Below, in pieces: positions 8,061 through 16,418 of a DNA stretch of 64,000 nt. This stretch comes from a virus. A program made the position numbers and the translations under genes. Within the stretch, counting starts at the first letter, position 1; every line of letters starts with the position of its first letter. The stretch lies in IMG/VR virus record IMGVR_UViG_3300023174_000075, positions 1 through 64,000 of that record. One strand, written 5' to 3'. Under the pieces are notes generated by a model. That model saw only the letters and a list, made by a program, of their open reading frames with translations. It was not told the DNA's origin and did not search any database.

Positions 8061-9767
8061 TTATGCAGGGAATGTAGCGCCAGTTGGAAGGATATTGAAG
8101 TTTAAGATAATGAATTCAGCCGTTTTAGTTGGTTGAATATAAATTTGACCTACTAATTGGTTACGATCTACTACATCAGGAGTATTGTTTGAATCATCCA
8201 TTACTACTTTGTAAGCATATAAACCTTGACGTTGTACTACTGAACTTAAGTATGGGTTAACTTGTGATAAGAATCTATTACGAGTTACTGTTGTATTTTG
8301 TTCGAATACTAAACCACGAGAAACACCACCTATAAATCCTTTTAATGCGATCAATAAACGACGAACGTTTACGCGATCTAAAGATGTTGGTTTACGTTGT
8401 AATGTCTTTTGACCCCAAACACATACTCCAGTTCCTGGGAATGTTGCTAATGGGTTAACATTTGCTAGGTATAATGTATCTCTATCTGATTGTTGTAATC
8501 TTCTTTCAGCACGGATAACTGATGGAATACCACCTCTATTCAAACCTGCTGGTGCGAACCATTCAGCGCCTACTTGGTCGTTAAATGCTAATACACCGCC
8601 GATAACAGTTGATGGAGGACACCATACAGTCTTACCTAAATTACTTGAGAATAATTGAACCCAAGGCCAATATGTTGCTGCATAGTTACTTGAAGAACCG
8701 CCTGCTGCTGAAGTTGCTGCTGAAACTGATTGACCATAAACTGTAGCATCTGTGATTGCAATTGCATCACCTCTACCTTCTGCTGTAGCTATCATATTAT
8801 CATCAGCACCCGATCCTAAAGCAACACCTGGGGCTAATAATACATTGTATGAATATTCATCTGCATTTGATAATAGATTAAATGCTAAATTATAATCAGC
8901 TGGTTGGAAACCTTGAATATTTGATAATGAAATATTTTCATTCATTAATTTAGGTAATGCAGTATCAATAGCACCACCACTAAATGAACCACCATATGAT
9001 CCACTACCCGTAGTTGGTAAAGTTCCAGCATATTGAACAGTTCTGTAGTTACCATTATTGTCAATAGAATCTACGTTTGGTGATGTTACTGAAGCGACAC
9101 GAACATATTGAGAAGCATTTGGATAAGTACCATCATATGTTACATATCCATTAGCTACATCGTATTTTGGTTTTAAATCACCAATAACACGAGATACATA
9201 GTTTGGTAATTGAGGATCTAAACTCATGTTAGCCCATGTTTCTAAAATATTTTTTGTTGATTGATTATCGTCACCACGACGAACCACAATAGAGAATGTA
9301 CCTAAAATTGGATTAACATTAGTTACTTCCCAACGTACATTATAAGCAGATCCATTAGCTAAAGCGCCATTAGACATGCTAGAGGTATTATTCATTTTAT
9401 CACCCCAGTCTAATGTTTCAAGTACAAGTTGAGTTGTACTACCACTAGTTACATTTGAGGTAGCATATGTATTAATATTTGCTGTACCATTAATGATTCT
9501 AGTTACTAATAATGTTTGACCGCCATTGTTAAAATATTCCTTAGCCGCCATTGAAGTTAAATATTCAAAGTAGTAACTACCACTTTTAAATATATCACCA
9601 AATAGTGATAAATATTGACTATAAGTTGTAACGTATGTTGGTATATACGGACGACCACCAACTGTAGGGCCTACGATAGCGGCACCAAGGGCTGGTGGAG
9701 CTTGCGTATATGTACTTTGGTCTGATTCAATCTGGAATACACCAGGAGATAGAATTACTTCTGCCAT
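8061..9767 (-). CDS. 18: Contractile tail sheath protein (gp18-like)
   Basis: A 568-residue protein beginning MAEVILSPGVFQIESDQSTY, with PPALGAAIVGPTVGGRPYIPT near residues 24-44. It ends with the sheath C-terminal domain: QLVGQIYIQPTKTAEFIIL followed by NFNILPTGA. The internal WCPPSTVIGGVLAFND and VNVRRLLIALKGFI segments are also typical of T4-type sheath. T4 gp18 is 659 residues, so one of the outer variable domains is probably smaller here. The sheath surrounds the tube and contracts on infection. The gene has its own junction motif about 45 bases upstream and is followed by the tube gene. Confidence 0.93.
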   Translation of the reverse strand: MAEVILSPGVFQIESDQSTYTQAPPALGAAIVGPTVGGRPYIPTYVTTYSQYLSLFGDIFKSGSYYFEYLTSMAAKEYFNNGGQTLLVTRIINGTANINTYATSNVTSGSTTQLVLETLDWGDKMNNTSSMSNGALANGSAYNVRWEVTNVNPILGTFSIVVRRGDDNQSTKNILETWANMSLDPQLPNYVSRVIGDLKPKYDVANGYVTYDGTYPNASQYVRVASVTSPNVDSIDNNGNYRTVQYAGTLPTTGSGSYGGSFSGGAIDTALPKLMNENISLSNIQGFQPADYNLAFNLLSNADEYSYNVLLAPGVALGSGADDNMIATAEGRGDAIAITDATVYGQSVSAATSAAGGSSSNYAATYWPWVQLFSSNLGKTVWCPPSTVIGGVLAFNDQVGAEWFAPAGLNRGGIPSVIRAERRLQQSDRDTLYLANVNPLATFPGTGVCVWGQKTLQRKPTSLDRVNVRRLLIALKGFIGGVSRGLVFEQNTTVTRNRFLSQVNPYLSSVVQRQGLYAYKVVMDDSNNTPDVVDRNQLVGQIYIQPTKTAEFIILNFNILPTGATFPA

Positions 9768-9812
9768 TTTTTATGATTTATTTATAATTTACTTATTAAG
9801 AGTTACCTAATA

Positions 9813-9820
9813 ATAAATAT
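9813..9820 (-). promoter_or_regulatory. ATATTTAT junction motif before the sheath gene
   Basis: The coding strand reads ATATTTATTATTAGG about 45 bases before the sheath ATG, in a 91-base gap that holds nothing else I can recognise. Confidence 0.42.
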
Positions 9821-9858
9821 CTATAAAGCCATGCAAAACGCAGAAGTAATATGGGAGA

Positions 9859-10131
9859 TTATGCTGAGGTTATTTCTCCGGTTTCGATATTGATATTACC
9901 GTTTCCGTATTTTTCTTGTAGTGTAGCTAAAAGTTCTCTTTCTTTAGTACCTAATGTTTTAATATCTTCTAGGATATTAGTTTTTTCTTCTTCCAATGTT
10001 TGCTTATGGTAAGCTACTTCGGCTAATTGAGTTTCCATACTACCAAGTTCAAATACAAACTTATTGTATTGAGTTTGTAGTTCTTTAATCTTAGCAATTT
10101 CTTCTTCTGTTAATTTTTTTACTTCTGACAT
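9859..10131 (-). CDS. Small coiled-coil protein
   Basis: A 90-residue, strongly helical and charged protein (KKLTEEEIAKIKELQTQYNK, then LEEEKTNILEDIKTLGTKER), ending in a short NGNINIETGEITSA strand. The heptad-like spacing of Leu/Ile suggests a coiled coil across about residues 5-75. There is no membrane segment. It sits upstream of the sheath gene in a run of small genes. Function unknown; a chaperone-like or scaffold role is only a guess. Confidence 0.55.
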   Translation of the reverse strand: MSEVKKLTEEEIAKIKELQTQYNKFVFELGSMETQLAEVAYHKQTLEEEKTNILEDIKTLGTKERELLATLQEKYGNGNINIETGEITSA

Positions 10132-10142
10132 ATGTTTTTTAT

Positions 10143-10376
10143 TTATTTTTTCCAGCGCTTATCAGGACATGCCTCTTCGCCAGAAACGGGTGAAAATATT
10201 TTTTTATCTAATGGACATCCACATAATCCACACGTATGTGTATCAATATGTTTGTGATATTGTTTATAAGGACAAGTACCACATACCGATATCCTATATT
10301 CTGCTATTTCTTTTTGCTCAGGTGTAGGATTTGCTGCAGCTATCCATGCCTTAGCTATTTCTACTATTTTAAGCAT
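10143..10376 (-). CDS. Small zinc-ribbon-like protein
   Basis: A 77-residue protein with a Cys cluster: C32-x2-C35, then C49-x2-C52-x-C54 and C70, plus several His (residues 41, 43, 47). This suggests one or two structural zinc sites. The first 30 residues form a helix with Trp and an EQKEIAEYR stretch. Its start overlaps the end of the upstream membrane-protein gene by 8 bases, implying coupled translation. I do not know a function for this phage family. Confidence 0.6.
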   Translation of the reverse strand: MLKIVEIAKAWIAAANPTPEQKEIAEYRISVCGTCPYKQYHKHIDTHTCGLCGCPLDKKIFSPVSGEEACPDKRWKK

Positions 10377-10623
10377 TTACTTTTTTAGCTGGTTTTTTCT
10401 TAGGTTGAGGTTTTTTCTTTGATTTAGCATCCATTTTAGGTGCTTCAATAATAACTTTTGATTCTACCAAAGGTTCAATTACTACAGCTGTTTCTGGTGC
10501 TAATTCTTCTGGTATAAGTGTTTCACCTGGGGCTAAGAATGTGGTTGGTTTTGGTTTTGGATAGAATTTAGCGACTAATCCGCCTACTATCAATACCATG
10601 ATAAGTACAATAACGATTGACAT
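10369..10623 (-). CDS. Single-pass membrane protein with Lys/Pro-rich tail
   Basis: An 84-residue protein from MSIVIVLIMVLIVGGLVAKF, one clear N-terminal transmembrane helix, then a Pro/Glu-rich stretch and a very basic C-terminus (KSKKKPQPKKKPAKK). I chose this ATG at 10623 because it opens directly on the hydrophobic helix and leaves the ATATTTAT motif 22 bases upstream. A longer frame reaching 10677 would contain that motif. A lysis or envelope role is possible but unsupported. Confidence 0.6.
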   Translation of the reverse strand: MSIVIVLIMVLIVGGLVAKFYPKPKPTTFLAPGETLIPEELAPETAVVIEPLVESKVIIEAPKMDAKSKKKPQPKKKPAKKVNA

Positions 10624-10645
10624 AATTAATTTATTTTTGTTTGAT

Positions 10646-10653
10646 ATAAATAT
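10646..10653 (-). promoter_or_regulatory. ATATTTAT junction motif
   Basis: The coding strand reads ATATATTTATATCAA about 22 bases before the preferred start of the membrane protein, after the stop of the upstream gene. Promoter role inferred. Confidence 0.42.
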
Positions 10654-10679
10654 ATACAAAAGATAGGAGCCAACCAAAT

Positions 10680-11015
10680 TTATTTTTCGTCTTCTTCAAT
10701 AGCATCTATACTATGGTTTTTATCTATAGCATCTAATAATGTATCTAATAAATAACCAGTCATAGTTAATGTATTTGTTCTTTTATTTTTTCCAATAACA
10801 CTGCTAATTGTTTCATCTTCGTTTCCAAACCTATGTCCTGCTTTTTTTATTAGTGTTAAATTAAATAATTGACCACATACTACGTTTCCAAGTTGGTCTA
10901 TTCCTCTAGCAATATTATACAGGTGTTTTTTTCTATTAGGATAAAACATCGACATTATAAATCCTATTGGAAATAATATTATTGATATTAATATAGCTAC
11001 TAGTAGTTCTATCAT
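10680..11015 (-). CDS. Small membrane protein of unknown function
   Basis: A 111-residue protein beginning MIELLVAILISIILFPIGFI, one hydrophobic N-terminal segment of about 25 residues, then a soluble basic-to-acidic part with VVCGQLFNLTLIKKAGHRFG. It overlaps the upstream gene by 4 bases (ATGA-type), implying translational coupling. No catalytic motif seen. Phage membrane proteins of this size next to tail genes are sometimes lysis factors, but nothing specific shows that here. Confidence 0.55.
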   Translation of the reverse strand: MIELLVAILISIILFPIGFIMSMFYPNRKKHLYNIARGIDQLGNVVCGQLFNLTLIKKAGHRFGNEDETISSVIGKNKRTNTLTMTGYLLDTLLDAIDKNHSIDAIEEDEK

Positions 11016-11446
11016 AAATTATCAATAAAAGATTTTCCTTGAGATATAGCATTATCTTTTGCTATTGTGTTTAATTCTTTAGCATATATTATACCTCTAG
11101 CTATTAATTGCCAATATGCATTATCAGGTAAATTACCATCTATATCAGGACCTATTCCTGCTGCTTGTTCATCTGCTATCCCTAATACTATCTGTGGTAT
11201 TAATAAATCATCCATTTCCACATTCATTCTATTAGCTTGACCTTCAGGCAACACTGTTAATGTTTTAAACATATCTATCACTTCCACTACACTAGCATTT
11301 ACATCAAAAGAAAGATCTAAATCATTGTTTCCACTCAATGATGTTTTCAATCTATTGATTAATGAGAAGTATTGTTGCACTGAACTATTTCGTAAGTAGT
11401 GTATTATGTAATAATAATGTTTTGCTTTTAATCTAATTTGTACCAT
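11012..11446 (-). CDS. Tail-region protein of unknown function
   Basis: From the ATG at 11446 the product is 144 residues, beginning MVQIRLKAKHYYYIIHYLRN. An upstream ATG at 11491 would overlap the preceding fibre-like gene by 32 bases and adds a poor sequence, so the shorter start is preferred. The protein is helical, with ANRMNVEMDDLLIPQIVLGI in the middle and a Lys/Asn-rich end. No family recognised. It follows a fibre-like gene and precedes two membrane proteins. Confidence 0.55.
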   Translation of the reverse strand: MVQIRLKAKHYYYIIHYLRNSSVQQYFSLINRLKTSLSGNNDLDLSFDVNASVVEVIDMFKTLTVLPEGQANRMNVEMDDLLIPQIVLGIADEQAAGIGPDIDGNLPDNAYWQLIARGIIYAKELNTIAKDNAISQGKSFIDNL

Positions 11447-11459
11447 ATTTTTTATTTTA

Positions 11460-12599
11460 TTATTCAATATAAATTGTGCCTCCAAATACATTAGCTGTTG
11501 GGGCTACTGAATTAACAGATGTCACTTTCATTTCAATATAATCTCCCTCAGTAACACTAATTGATAAAGCATTATTATTAAAAGTTCTAAAATTAGAATT
11601 TGCTGTTGAGGTTGCTATTAAAGTATCAGTTGTATTATTTAATCTTATACTAGCACTAATTGAAGTTATTGTACCTGTTGTAGCTGAGTAGTGACTAATG
11701 TAGGCTTTTTTTATTGTACCTGTTTTTGGAATATACACTCTTGACTGATCAGCAGTTGTAATTATTGCTCTACCAAGATTTCCAAAATAATAAGTTGTTC
11801 CTGATACAAGGTTAGAAGCAACTGATGTTAATCCTAATGTATATCCTTTACTATTTAATTGTGTTTGTACAGCGGATGTAACACCGCTTAAATATCCTAT
11901 TTCAGTTGGTGTAGCTCCAACAACAGTAGAGGCAACTGATGATGTTTGTGCATATGAGCTACTTAAAACTGTACCTGCTATATTTGATGCTGTTACGTAA
12001 CTAGCAGTAGCAGCGTATGATGCACTTAAAGCAGGATTATTACTATTATGGACAGCACCTGATACATACGATGCTGTAGCAACAGTCATTGAACTTGTTT
12101 GACTATTTTGTACAAACGATGATGTTTGTGTGTTAGTTACAAACGAATTTGTAGCACTATTTAATACATAATTTGGAGCGAATGAGGTTGTTGCGGCATA
12201 TGATGCACTTACTGCTTGTAAAACATAAGAAGCTGTTGTTGCTGTTACTACATAAGAAGCGGTGTTGGATGTTTGTGCTAATGTAGCAAATGATGCTGTT
12301 CCAAGTAATGATCCTGTTATACTACCTGTTACTACTAAACTACCAGATATACTAACTGTCTTATTATTATCTATATTAAAAACAGTTATACTACCTGTTG
12401 ATACTGTAAATAGATTTGGTGAGAATGTGTCTGATATTTTAAATATTTCACTTGTGCTACTTGATACTGATAGTAATGTTCCTGTACCACCTTTAATTTG
12501 TAAAGGAATGCCAGATGAGGCAGATACTGTTAACGATCCACTTATAGTGGTATTATTTTGAGATATTAATCCATTCTTTGCTACAAATTCGTTTGCCAT
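11460..12599 (-). CDS. Fibre-like tail protein with Ala-Ser-Tyr repeats
   Basis: A 379-residue Ser/Thr/Ala-rich protein. Residues 1-80 resemble a fibre start (VAKNGLISQNNTTISGSLTV). A repetitive shaft follows at about 95-220 with recurring ASYV, TASYA and NSQTSS units, then a compact C-terminal beta domain ending ANVFGGTIYIE. The shaft shares the APNYVLNS and NSQTSSF blocks with the 809-residue neighbour, so the two genes are related by duplication or exchange. It is probably an adhesion or whisker-like fibre. The receptor is unknown. Confidence 0.6.
   Translation of the reverse strand: MANEFVAKNGLISQNNTTISGSLTVSASSGIPLQIKGGTGTLLSVSSSTSEIFKISDTFSPNLFTVSTGSITVFNIDNNKTVSISGSLVVTGSITGSLLGTASFATLAQTSNTASYVVTATTASYVLQAVSASYAATTSFAPNYVLNSATNSFVTNTQTSSFVQNSQTSSMTVATASYVSGAVHNSNNPALSASYAATASYVTASNIAGTVLSSSYAQTSSVASTVVGATPTEIGYLSGVTSAVQTQLNSKGYTLGLTSVASNLVSGTTYYFGNLGRAIITTADQSRVYIPKTGTIKKAYISHYSATTGTITSISASIRLNNTTDTLIATSTANSNFRTFNNNALSISVTEGDYIEMKVTSVNSVAPTANVFGGTIYIE
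11930..12310 (-). repeat. Coding repeats ASYV/NSQTSS in the fibre shaft
   Basis: Repeated codons for ASY(V/A) and (N/T)SQTSS units, imperfect at DNA level, with the same units as in the larger fibre-like gene to the right. Confidence 0.65.
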
Positions 12600-12612
12600 A
12601 ATATATTATAGT

Positions 12613-12909
12613 TTAATCACACACTCCTGTACTCGTTGCTGTATTACCGGTTAGTATGAAATAATCTTGTCCTGGGTTATTAGGATTAGATACCTGACTA
12701 TATGTTGTTGGGATTGTTAATTCTATGTTTGTGTATAGTATTGAACCTATACCAAATATTGGTGATGCAGTGTAAACAGTAACATCCGCTCCTAGAGAAC
12801 AAACATTACCATTGGGTGATACACTAAAGGCATATGATTGTTTAGCACTATCTACTGTAATACTAGTGCTTGCTGTAATAGTACCTTGATTTCCTATTTG
12901 TATTGCCAT
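12613..12909 (-). CDS. Small fibre-associated protein of unknown function
   Basis: A 98-residue protein rich in Thr, Ser, Ile and Gly (MAIQIGNQGTITASTSITVD), predicted all-beta, with three Cys residues and NPNNPGQDYFILTGN near the end. It lies between two fibre-like genes and ends close to the next start. Probably a virion surface or fibre accessory protein; this rests on composition and position. Confidence 0.5.
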   Translation of the reverse strand: MAIQIGNQGTITASTSITVDSAKQSYAFSVSPNGNVCSLGADVTVYTASPIFGIGSILYTNIELTIPTTYSQVSNPNNPGQDYFILTGNTATSTGVCD

Positions 12910-12947
12910 GTTTAATTAGTTTTCACTATCCAACTAATAGTTCAATA

Positions 12948-12955
12948 ATAAATAT
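12948..12955 (-). promoter_or_regulatory. ATATTTAT junction motif
   Basis: The coding strand reads AATATATTTATTATTGAAC about 38 bases before the 98-residue gene, right after the stop of the large fibre-like gene. Confidence 0.42.
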
Positions 12956-12960
12956 ATTAA

Positions 12961-15390
12961 TTACATAAAAGTTGTTAATATTTTTACCTGCCATCCTGAT
13001 GGCGTAGTATTGCTTGTATTAATTTGGATTTGACCTGATACTACTGCTGATGTAAATACTATAGCTGATGTATTACCTATATCTACTGTTGAATTATCAT
13101 AATATGACACTGTTGTACCATTCCATGATGTTACAAATTCACCAGCTCTAGAGTTAGAACCACTATATGTTGTATATTTACTAAATGCTGATGTAAATGA
13201 ACCTGTATTTTTAGTAAATAGATTATTTATGCCTGGGTCTGTACTAGGAGATACAGCATAAAAATCAGTTAATGTAGCATCTAATGTTAGTGTACTTGCT
13301 ACTATAAAGTTATTACTGTAGGATGCAGTTGCTGCTGTATCTGCTGTACCAGCAAATGTAGATGAAGATGACCCAGTATAGCTGTTAAATGAAGATGTTG
13401 TTACAAAGCCACTTCCACCCGATCCTCCTGTTGAACTAATAGTAACAACTCCAATTCCATTAGTAGGAGATATTATTATACCTGAACCTGTTAATATTTG
13501 AGTTACACCAGCTGTGCCACCACCAATTGCTGAGGAAGCAGTATAATATATTTGACCTGAGGTTGAATCATATGTTAATACACTTGCTTGATTGGATGTT
13601 GTTAAGTTTCTTATAGCTAAACTACCACTAATTTCTAATGAACCTGTCATTTGATGACTGTTATTAGGATTTAATTGTAATTTTCTATTTGTATTAGTAT
13701 CAAATCCACCAGCAAAGAATTGTATTGGTTTGTTTGGAGTTGCATTACCAATATGTAGGTCACTACCAGTGGAATATAAATAGGCGTCATTAGGATTACC
13801 TATAATACCATTAAAGTTACTACCATTAATACCCATATCAATGTAGTTACCATTTTCATCACCATTATTAGCTGTTGCTACAACGTCTGATGATACTGAT
13901 GTACCGGCATTGGTATTATGTATATTAAGCTGTAGGTAGTTATTTAAATTACCTTTACCACTAATTACATTAAATGACGTAGGATGTGTTTGCTCAACAT
14001 ATAATGCTTCAGGATTAGCTATTGTATTAACAGCAGCATTAATAATAATACTTGTTGATCCTGATTGGTATATTGAACTGGTTGCTAGTGTAGTATCTGT
14101 TTTGAAAAACGGTATATATGTTGCTTTACCACCTAGTATATTTGATGCTGTTGAGGCAAATGAGGCTGATGTACTGTTTAAAGCATATGAGCTGCTTAAT
14201 GCATACGACGCACTTGTAACAGTTCCAACTATGTTAGATGATGTTACATAACTAGCAGTTAAAGCAGTTACTACGTACGATGCTGTTTTTGCATATGATG
14301 CACTTAGTACAGTTCCTACAATAGCAGATGATGTTATATAAGAAGCAGTCAAGGCTATCACTACATAACTAGCAGTTGTAGCATAGGATGCTGTACCTTG
14401 TAATGAACCAGTAAAAGATCCTGTGAATGATCCAGTATTGTATGATGAGGTAAAGGTATTAAATGAACTAGTTGTAACAAACGATGATGTTTGGCTGTTC
14501 TGTACAAATGAACTTGTTTGACTGTTTTGTATAAATGAACTAGTAACACTATTTAAAACATAGTTTGGTGCTAATGATGCTGTTGAGGAATATGACGCAG
14601 TACCATAAAATCGAGATGTTGTTGATCCAGTATAGCTATTAAATGAACTAGTAGTAACAAATCCACTTGTATCTACAGAACCACTACCTCCTCCACCTCC
14701 AAATGCTGATGATGCTGTATAATATAGTTGGCCTGTTACTGTATCAATTGTTACTACGTTTGATTGTGGAGTATCAGTTATTGTATTTAATAATACAGAT
14801 CCAGTTATTGTTATTGTTTGTGCAACATCATCAATAACTATTTGAGTATTATTTCCATTAAAACCACCTATTTTATAAATATCATTAATAAAATCTAAAC
14901 TTAAACCATTACTTGTTGAAGGGGTATCAAATGTTTGTATTGTTTGAAGACCTTGATTAATACCTAAATATGTATAACCACCCGTAAATGCACCTATATT
15001 AGTAAAACCTCCACCTACTTGTAAACCATTTGCACCATTTGAATCTGTTGTACTTATTAGTTGGTTAGCATCATTTACTATGATTTTGAATTGGTTATTT
15101 GAATTATTATAATCTCCTAAAGTAAAAATAGAATTATTAAAATCTAATTTTAAACCCTTATCAATACTAGCTGATGTTGTTTTTAATATACTACTAGATT
15201 GATTTAAATAACTATCCTGGAATGTACCTGCATCATTAAATGGGAGATAATTAGGGGTAGGGTTTACACTACCTGGGGCAAGAGTAATTGGATTACCTAA
15301 ACCATCAGCAAAGCTCGATCCACTAACTTGTACAAGTCGTTGATAGGTTTGATCAATATAGGACCCTAGTAATGAAGGAATTGTTGGCAT
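12961..15390 (-). CDS. Large repetitive tail fibre-like protein
   Basis: An 809-residue Ser/Thr/Gly/Asn-rich protein with no Cys-rich or catalytic motif. Residues 1-230 contain two copies of a beta motif (SASIDKGLKLDFNNSIFTLG and STSNGLSLDFINDIYKIGGF). Residues about 255-430 are a repetitive shaft of TASYV, SSFVQNSQTSSF and GSFTGSL units. A second mixed region carries YTASSAIGGG, a unit also seen earlier in the protein as YTASSAFGGG. The C-terminus is a compact beta domain. The repeat-shaft and terminal-domain layout is that of a host-recognition fibre. I cannot match it to a named T4 gene. Confidence 0.65.
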   Translation of the reverse strand: MPTIPSLLGSYIDQTYQRLVQVSGSSFADGLGNPITLAPGSVNPTPNYLPFNDAGTFQDSYLNQSSSILKTTSASIDKGLKLDFNNSIFTLGDYNNSNNQFKIIVNDANQLISTTDSNGANGLQVGGGFTNIGAFTGGYTYLGINQGLQTIQTFDTPSTSNGLSLDFINDIYKIGGFNGNNTQIVIDDVAQTITITGSVLLNTITDTPQSNVVTIDTVTGQLYYTASSAFGGGGGSGSVDTSGFVTTSSFNSYTGSTTSRFYGTASYSSTASLAPNYVLNSVTSSFIQNSQTSSFVQNSQTSSFVTTSSFNTFTSSYNTGSFTGSFTGSLQGTASYATTASYVVIALTASYITSSAIVGTVLSASYAKTASYVVTALTASYVTSSNIVGTVTSASYALSSSYALNSTSASFASTASNILGGKATYIPFFKTDTTLATSSIYQSGSTSIIINAAVNTIANPEALYVEQTHPTSFNVISGKGNLNNYLQLNIHNTNAGTSVSSDVVATANNGDENGNYIDMGINGSNFNGIIGNPNDAYLYSTGSDLHIGNATPNKPIQFFAGGFDTNTNRKLQLNPNNSHQMTGSLEISGSLAIRNLTTSNQASVLTYDSTSGQIYYTASSAIGGGTAGVTQILTGSGIIISPTNGIGVVTISSTGGSGGSGFVTTSSFNSYTGSSSSTFAGTADTAATASYSNNFIVASTLTLDATLTDFYAVSPSTDPGINNLFTKNTGSFTSAFSKYTTYSGSNSRAGEFVTSWNGTTVSYYDNSTVDIGNTSAIVFTSAVVSGQIQINTSNTTPSGWQVKILTTFM
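14130..14630 (-). repeat. Coding repeats in fibre shaft
   Basis: Repeats encode TASYV(V/T)xALTASYV(T/I)SS units and NSQTSSFVQNSQTSS units. The copies differ at synonymous positions, so the repetition is old and kept at protein level. Confidence 0.65.
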
Positions 15391-15403
15391 AATTTGTCAT
15401 AAC

Positions 15404-16012
15404 TTATTTTAACATTTGCTTAATAACCGATACTTTATCTAAACCGTTTGCTTCACAAATACTGTTAAAGAAGTTTTTATGTTGGTGATTTTTTATAGTA
15501 TTATGAAAGCCTTTTGCTGTACCATCAAAATTTGTTTTAAAAGCAAAATAACTTACTATTTCGTTTATTGGATCTTTTGATTTCTTTACAATAGGTTTTG
15601 GTTTAACTTCTACTTTTGGTTGTATTTTAGCTTCAACCTTAGGTTGAGGAGTAGGAGCGGCTTCTTGCACCTTAACTTCCATCATTGGTTTTTTAGGTGC
15701 TTCTGTTTGTTGTTTTACCTCTACTGTAATACTTTTTTCAGCTTCTAATACATAATTACTTTCGTAAGGTACGAACAAAGTATCATCAGCCAAAACTTCT
15801 AATCGTATTTTTCCGCTTTCCAATAAATTAGCAAACTTTTTTAGTTTACCCATTGGAATTGTACATTTATTACCATCAATTTCACCTGTAAATGAGTATT
15901 CAGCACCATCTGCCTCTAGAAATAAACGTGCTTTAGCATTATTAATACTAGCACCTTCTAATTTAATTTCGCACTGAAATTCGTTATTCTTATCCTTTAA
16001 TAATTTGTACAT
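15404..16012 (-). CDS. Protein with Pro/Lys/Val-rich linker, unknown function
   Basis: A 202-residue protein with two parts. An N-terminal beta domain covers about residues 1-95 (KNNEFQCEIKLEGASINNAK). A low-complexity linker of PKVEAKIQPKVEVKPK type spans about 105-145. A helical C-terminal domain of about 55 residues follows (FHNTIKNHQHKNFFNSICEA). The start overlaps the upstream gene by 23 bases. Its place after the gp15-like region suggests a virion or assembly protein; no family recognised. Confidence 0.5.
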   Translation of the reverse strand: MYKLLKDKNNEFQCEIKLEGASINNAKARLFLEADGAEYSFTGEIDGNKCTIPMGKLKKFANLLESGKIRLEVLADDTLFVPYESNYVLEAEKSITVEVKQQTEAPKKPMMEVKVQEAAPTPQPKVEAKIQPKVEVKPKPIVKKSKDPINEIVSYFAFKTNFDGTAKGFHNTIKNHQHKNFFNSICEANGLDKVSVIKQMLK

Positions 16013-16382
16013 CGCTTAGTGATATTTGTGTTTTCAATTGTTCTGATAGTTTATTTTGAATATCAGATACGATCTGTGGTGCGATAATATCTTTCACTTC
16101 TTTTGTTTGTTCAGTGTGTACATCGCCCATAATAAATATCAACTTAATTTTCTTCCGTGCTACTTTATTTTTTCCTCCAATAACACCATCCTGTAATGGA
16201 GCACCACCTGGTGTTACTATAACTTCAATAACATTTAATACATGGTTCCATATAACTCTACCACCTGCCTCTACGGTTATACCGTAGGTATCAAAAAGGT
16301 ATTGTGTATATAAATCACCTAGTTTAAAGTCATTCCATAAATTATGGGCTTGACCCCATTTTATTTGTGTAGCTTGTAGCAT
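15990..16382 (-). CDS. Tail-completion region protein of unknown function
   Basis: A 130-residue protein, MLQATQIKWGQAHNLWNDFK, with GITVEAGGRVIWNHVLNVIE in the centre and a C-terminal helix. Part of its start region is separated from the gp15-like gene by 36 bases. The length and position directly downstream of gp15 suggest a small neck or tail-terminator component. I cannot match it to a T4 protein. Confidence 0.5.
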   Translation of the reverse strand: MLQATQIKWGQAHNLWNDFKLGDLYTQYLFDTYGITVEAGGRVIWNHVLNVIEVIVTPGGAPLQDGVIGGKNKVARKKIKLIFIMGDVHTEQTKEVKDIIAPQIVSDIQNKLSEQLKTQISLSDVQIIKG

Positions 16383-16418
16383 CGTGTAATGTATGGAAAA
16401 TTGTTAATATAACCAAAT

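Noticed and set aside
10369-10677. Longer form of the small membrane protein (start 10677)
   Set aside because: It would place the ATATTTAT motif inside the gene and add a second poor hydrophobic segment.
11930-15390. Tandem repeats as a possible CRISPR or DNA satellite
   Set aside because: The repeats keep the reading frame, vary at synonymous sites and encode fibre-shaft units; no regular spacer structure exists.
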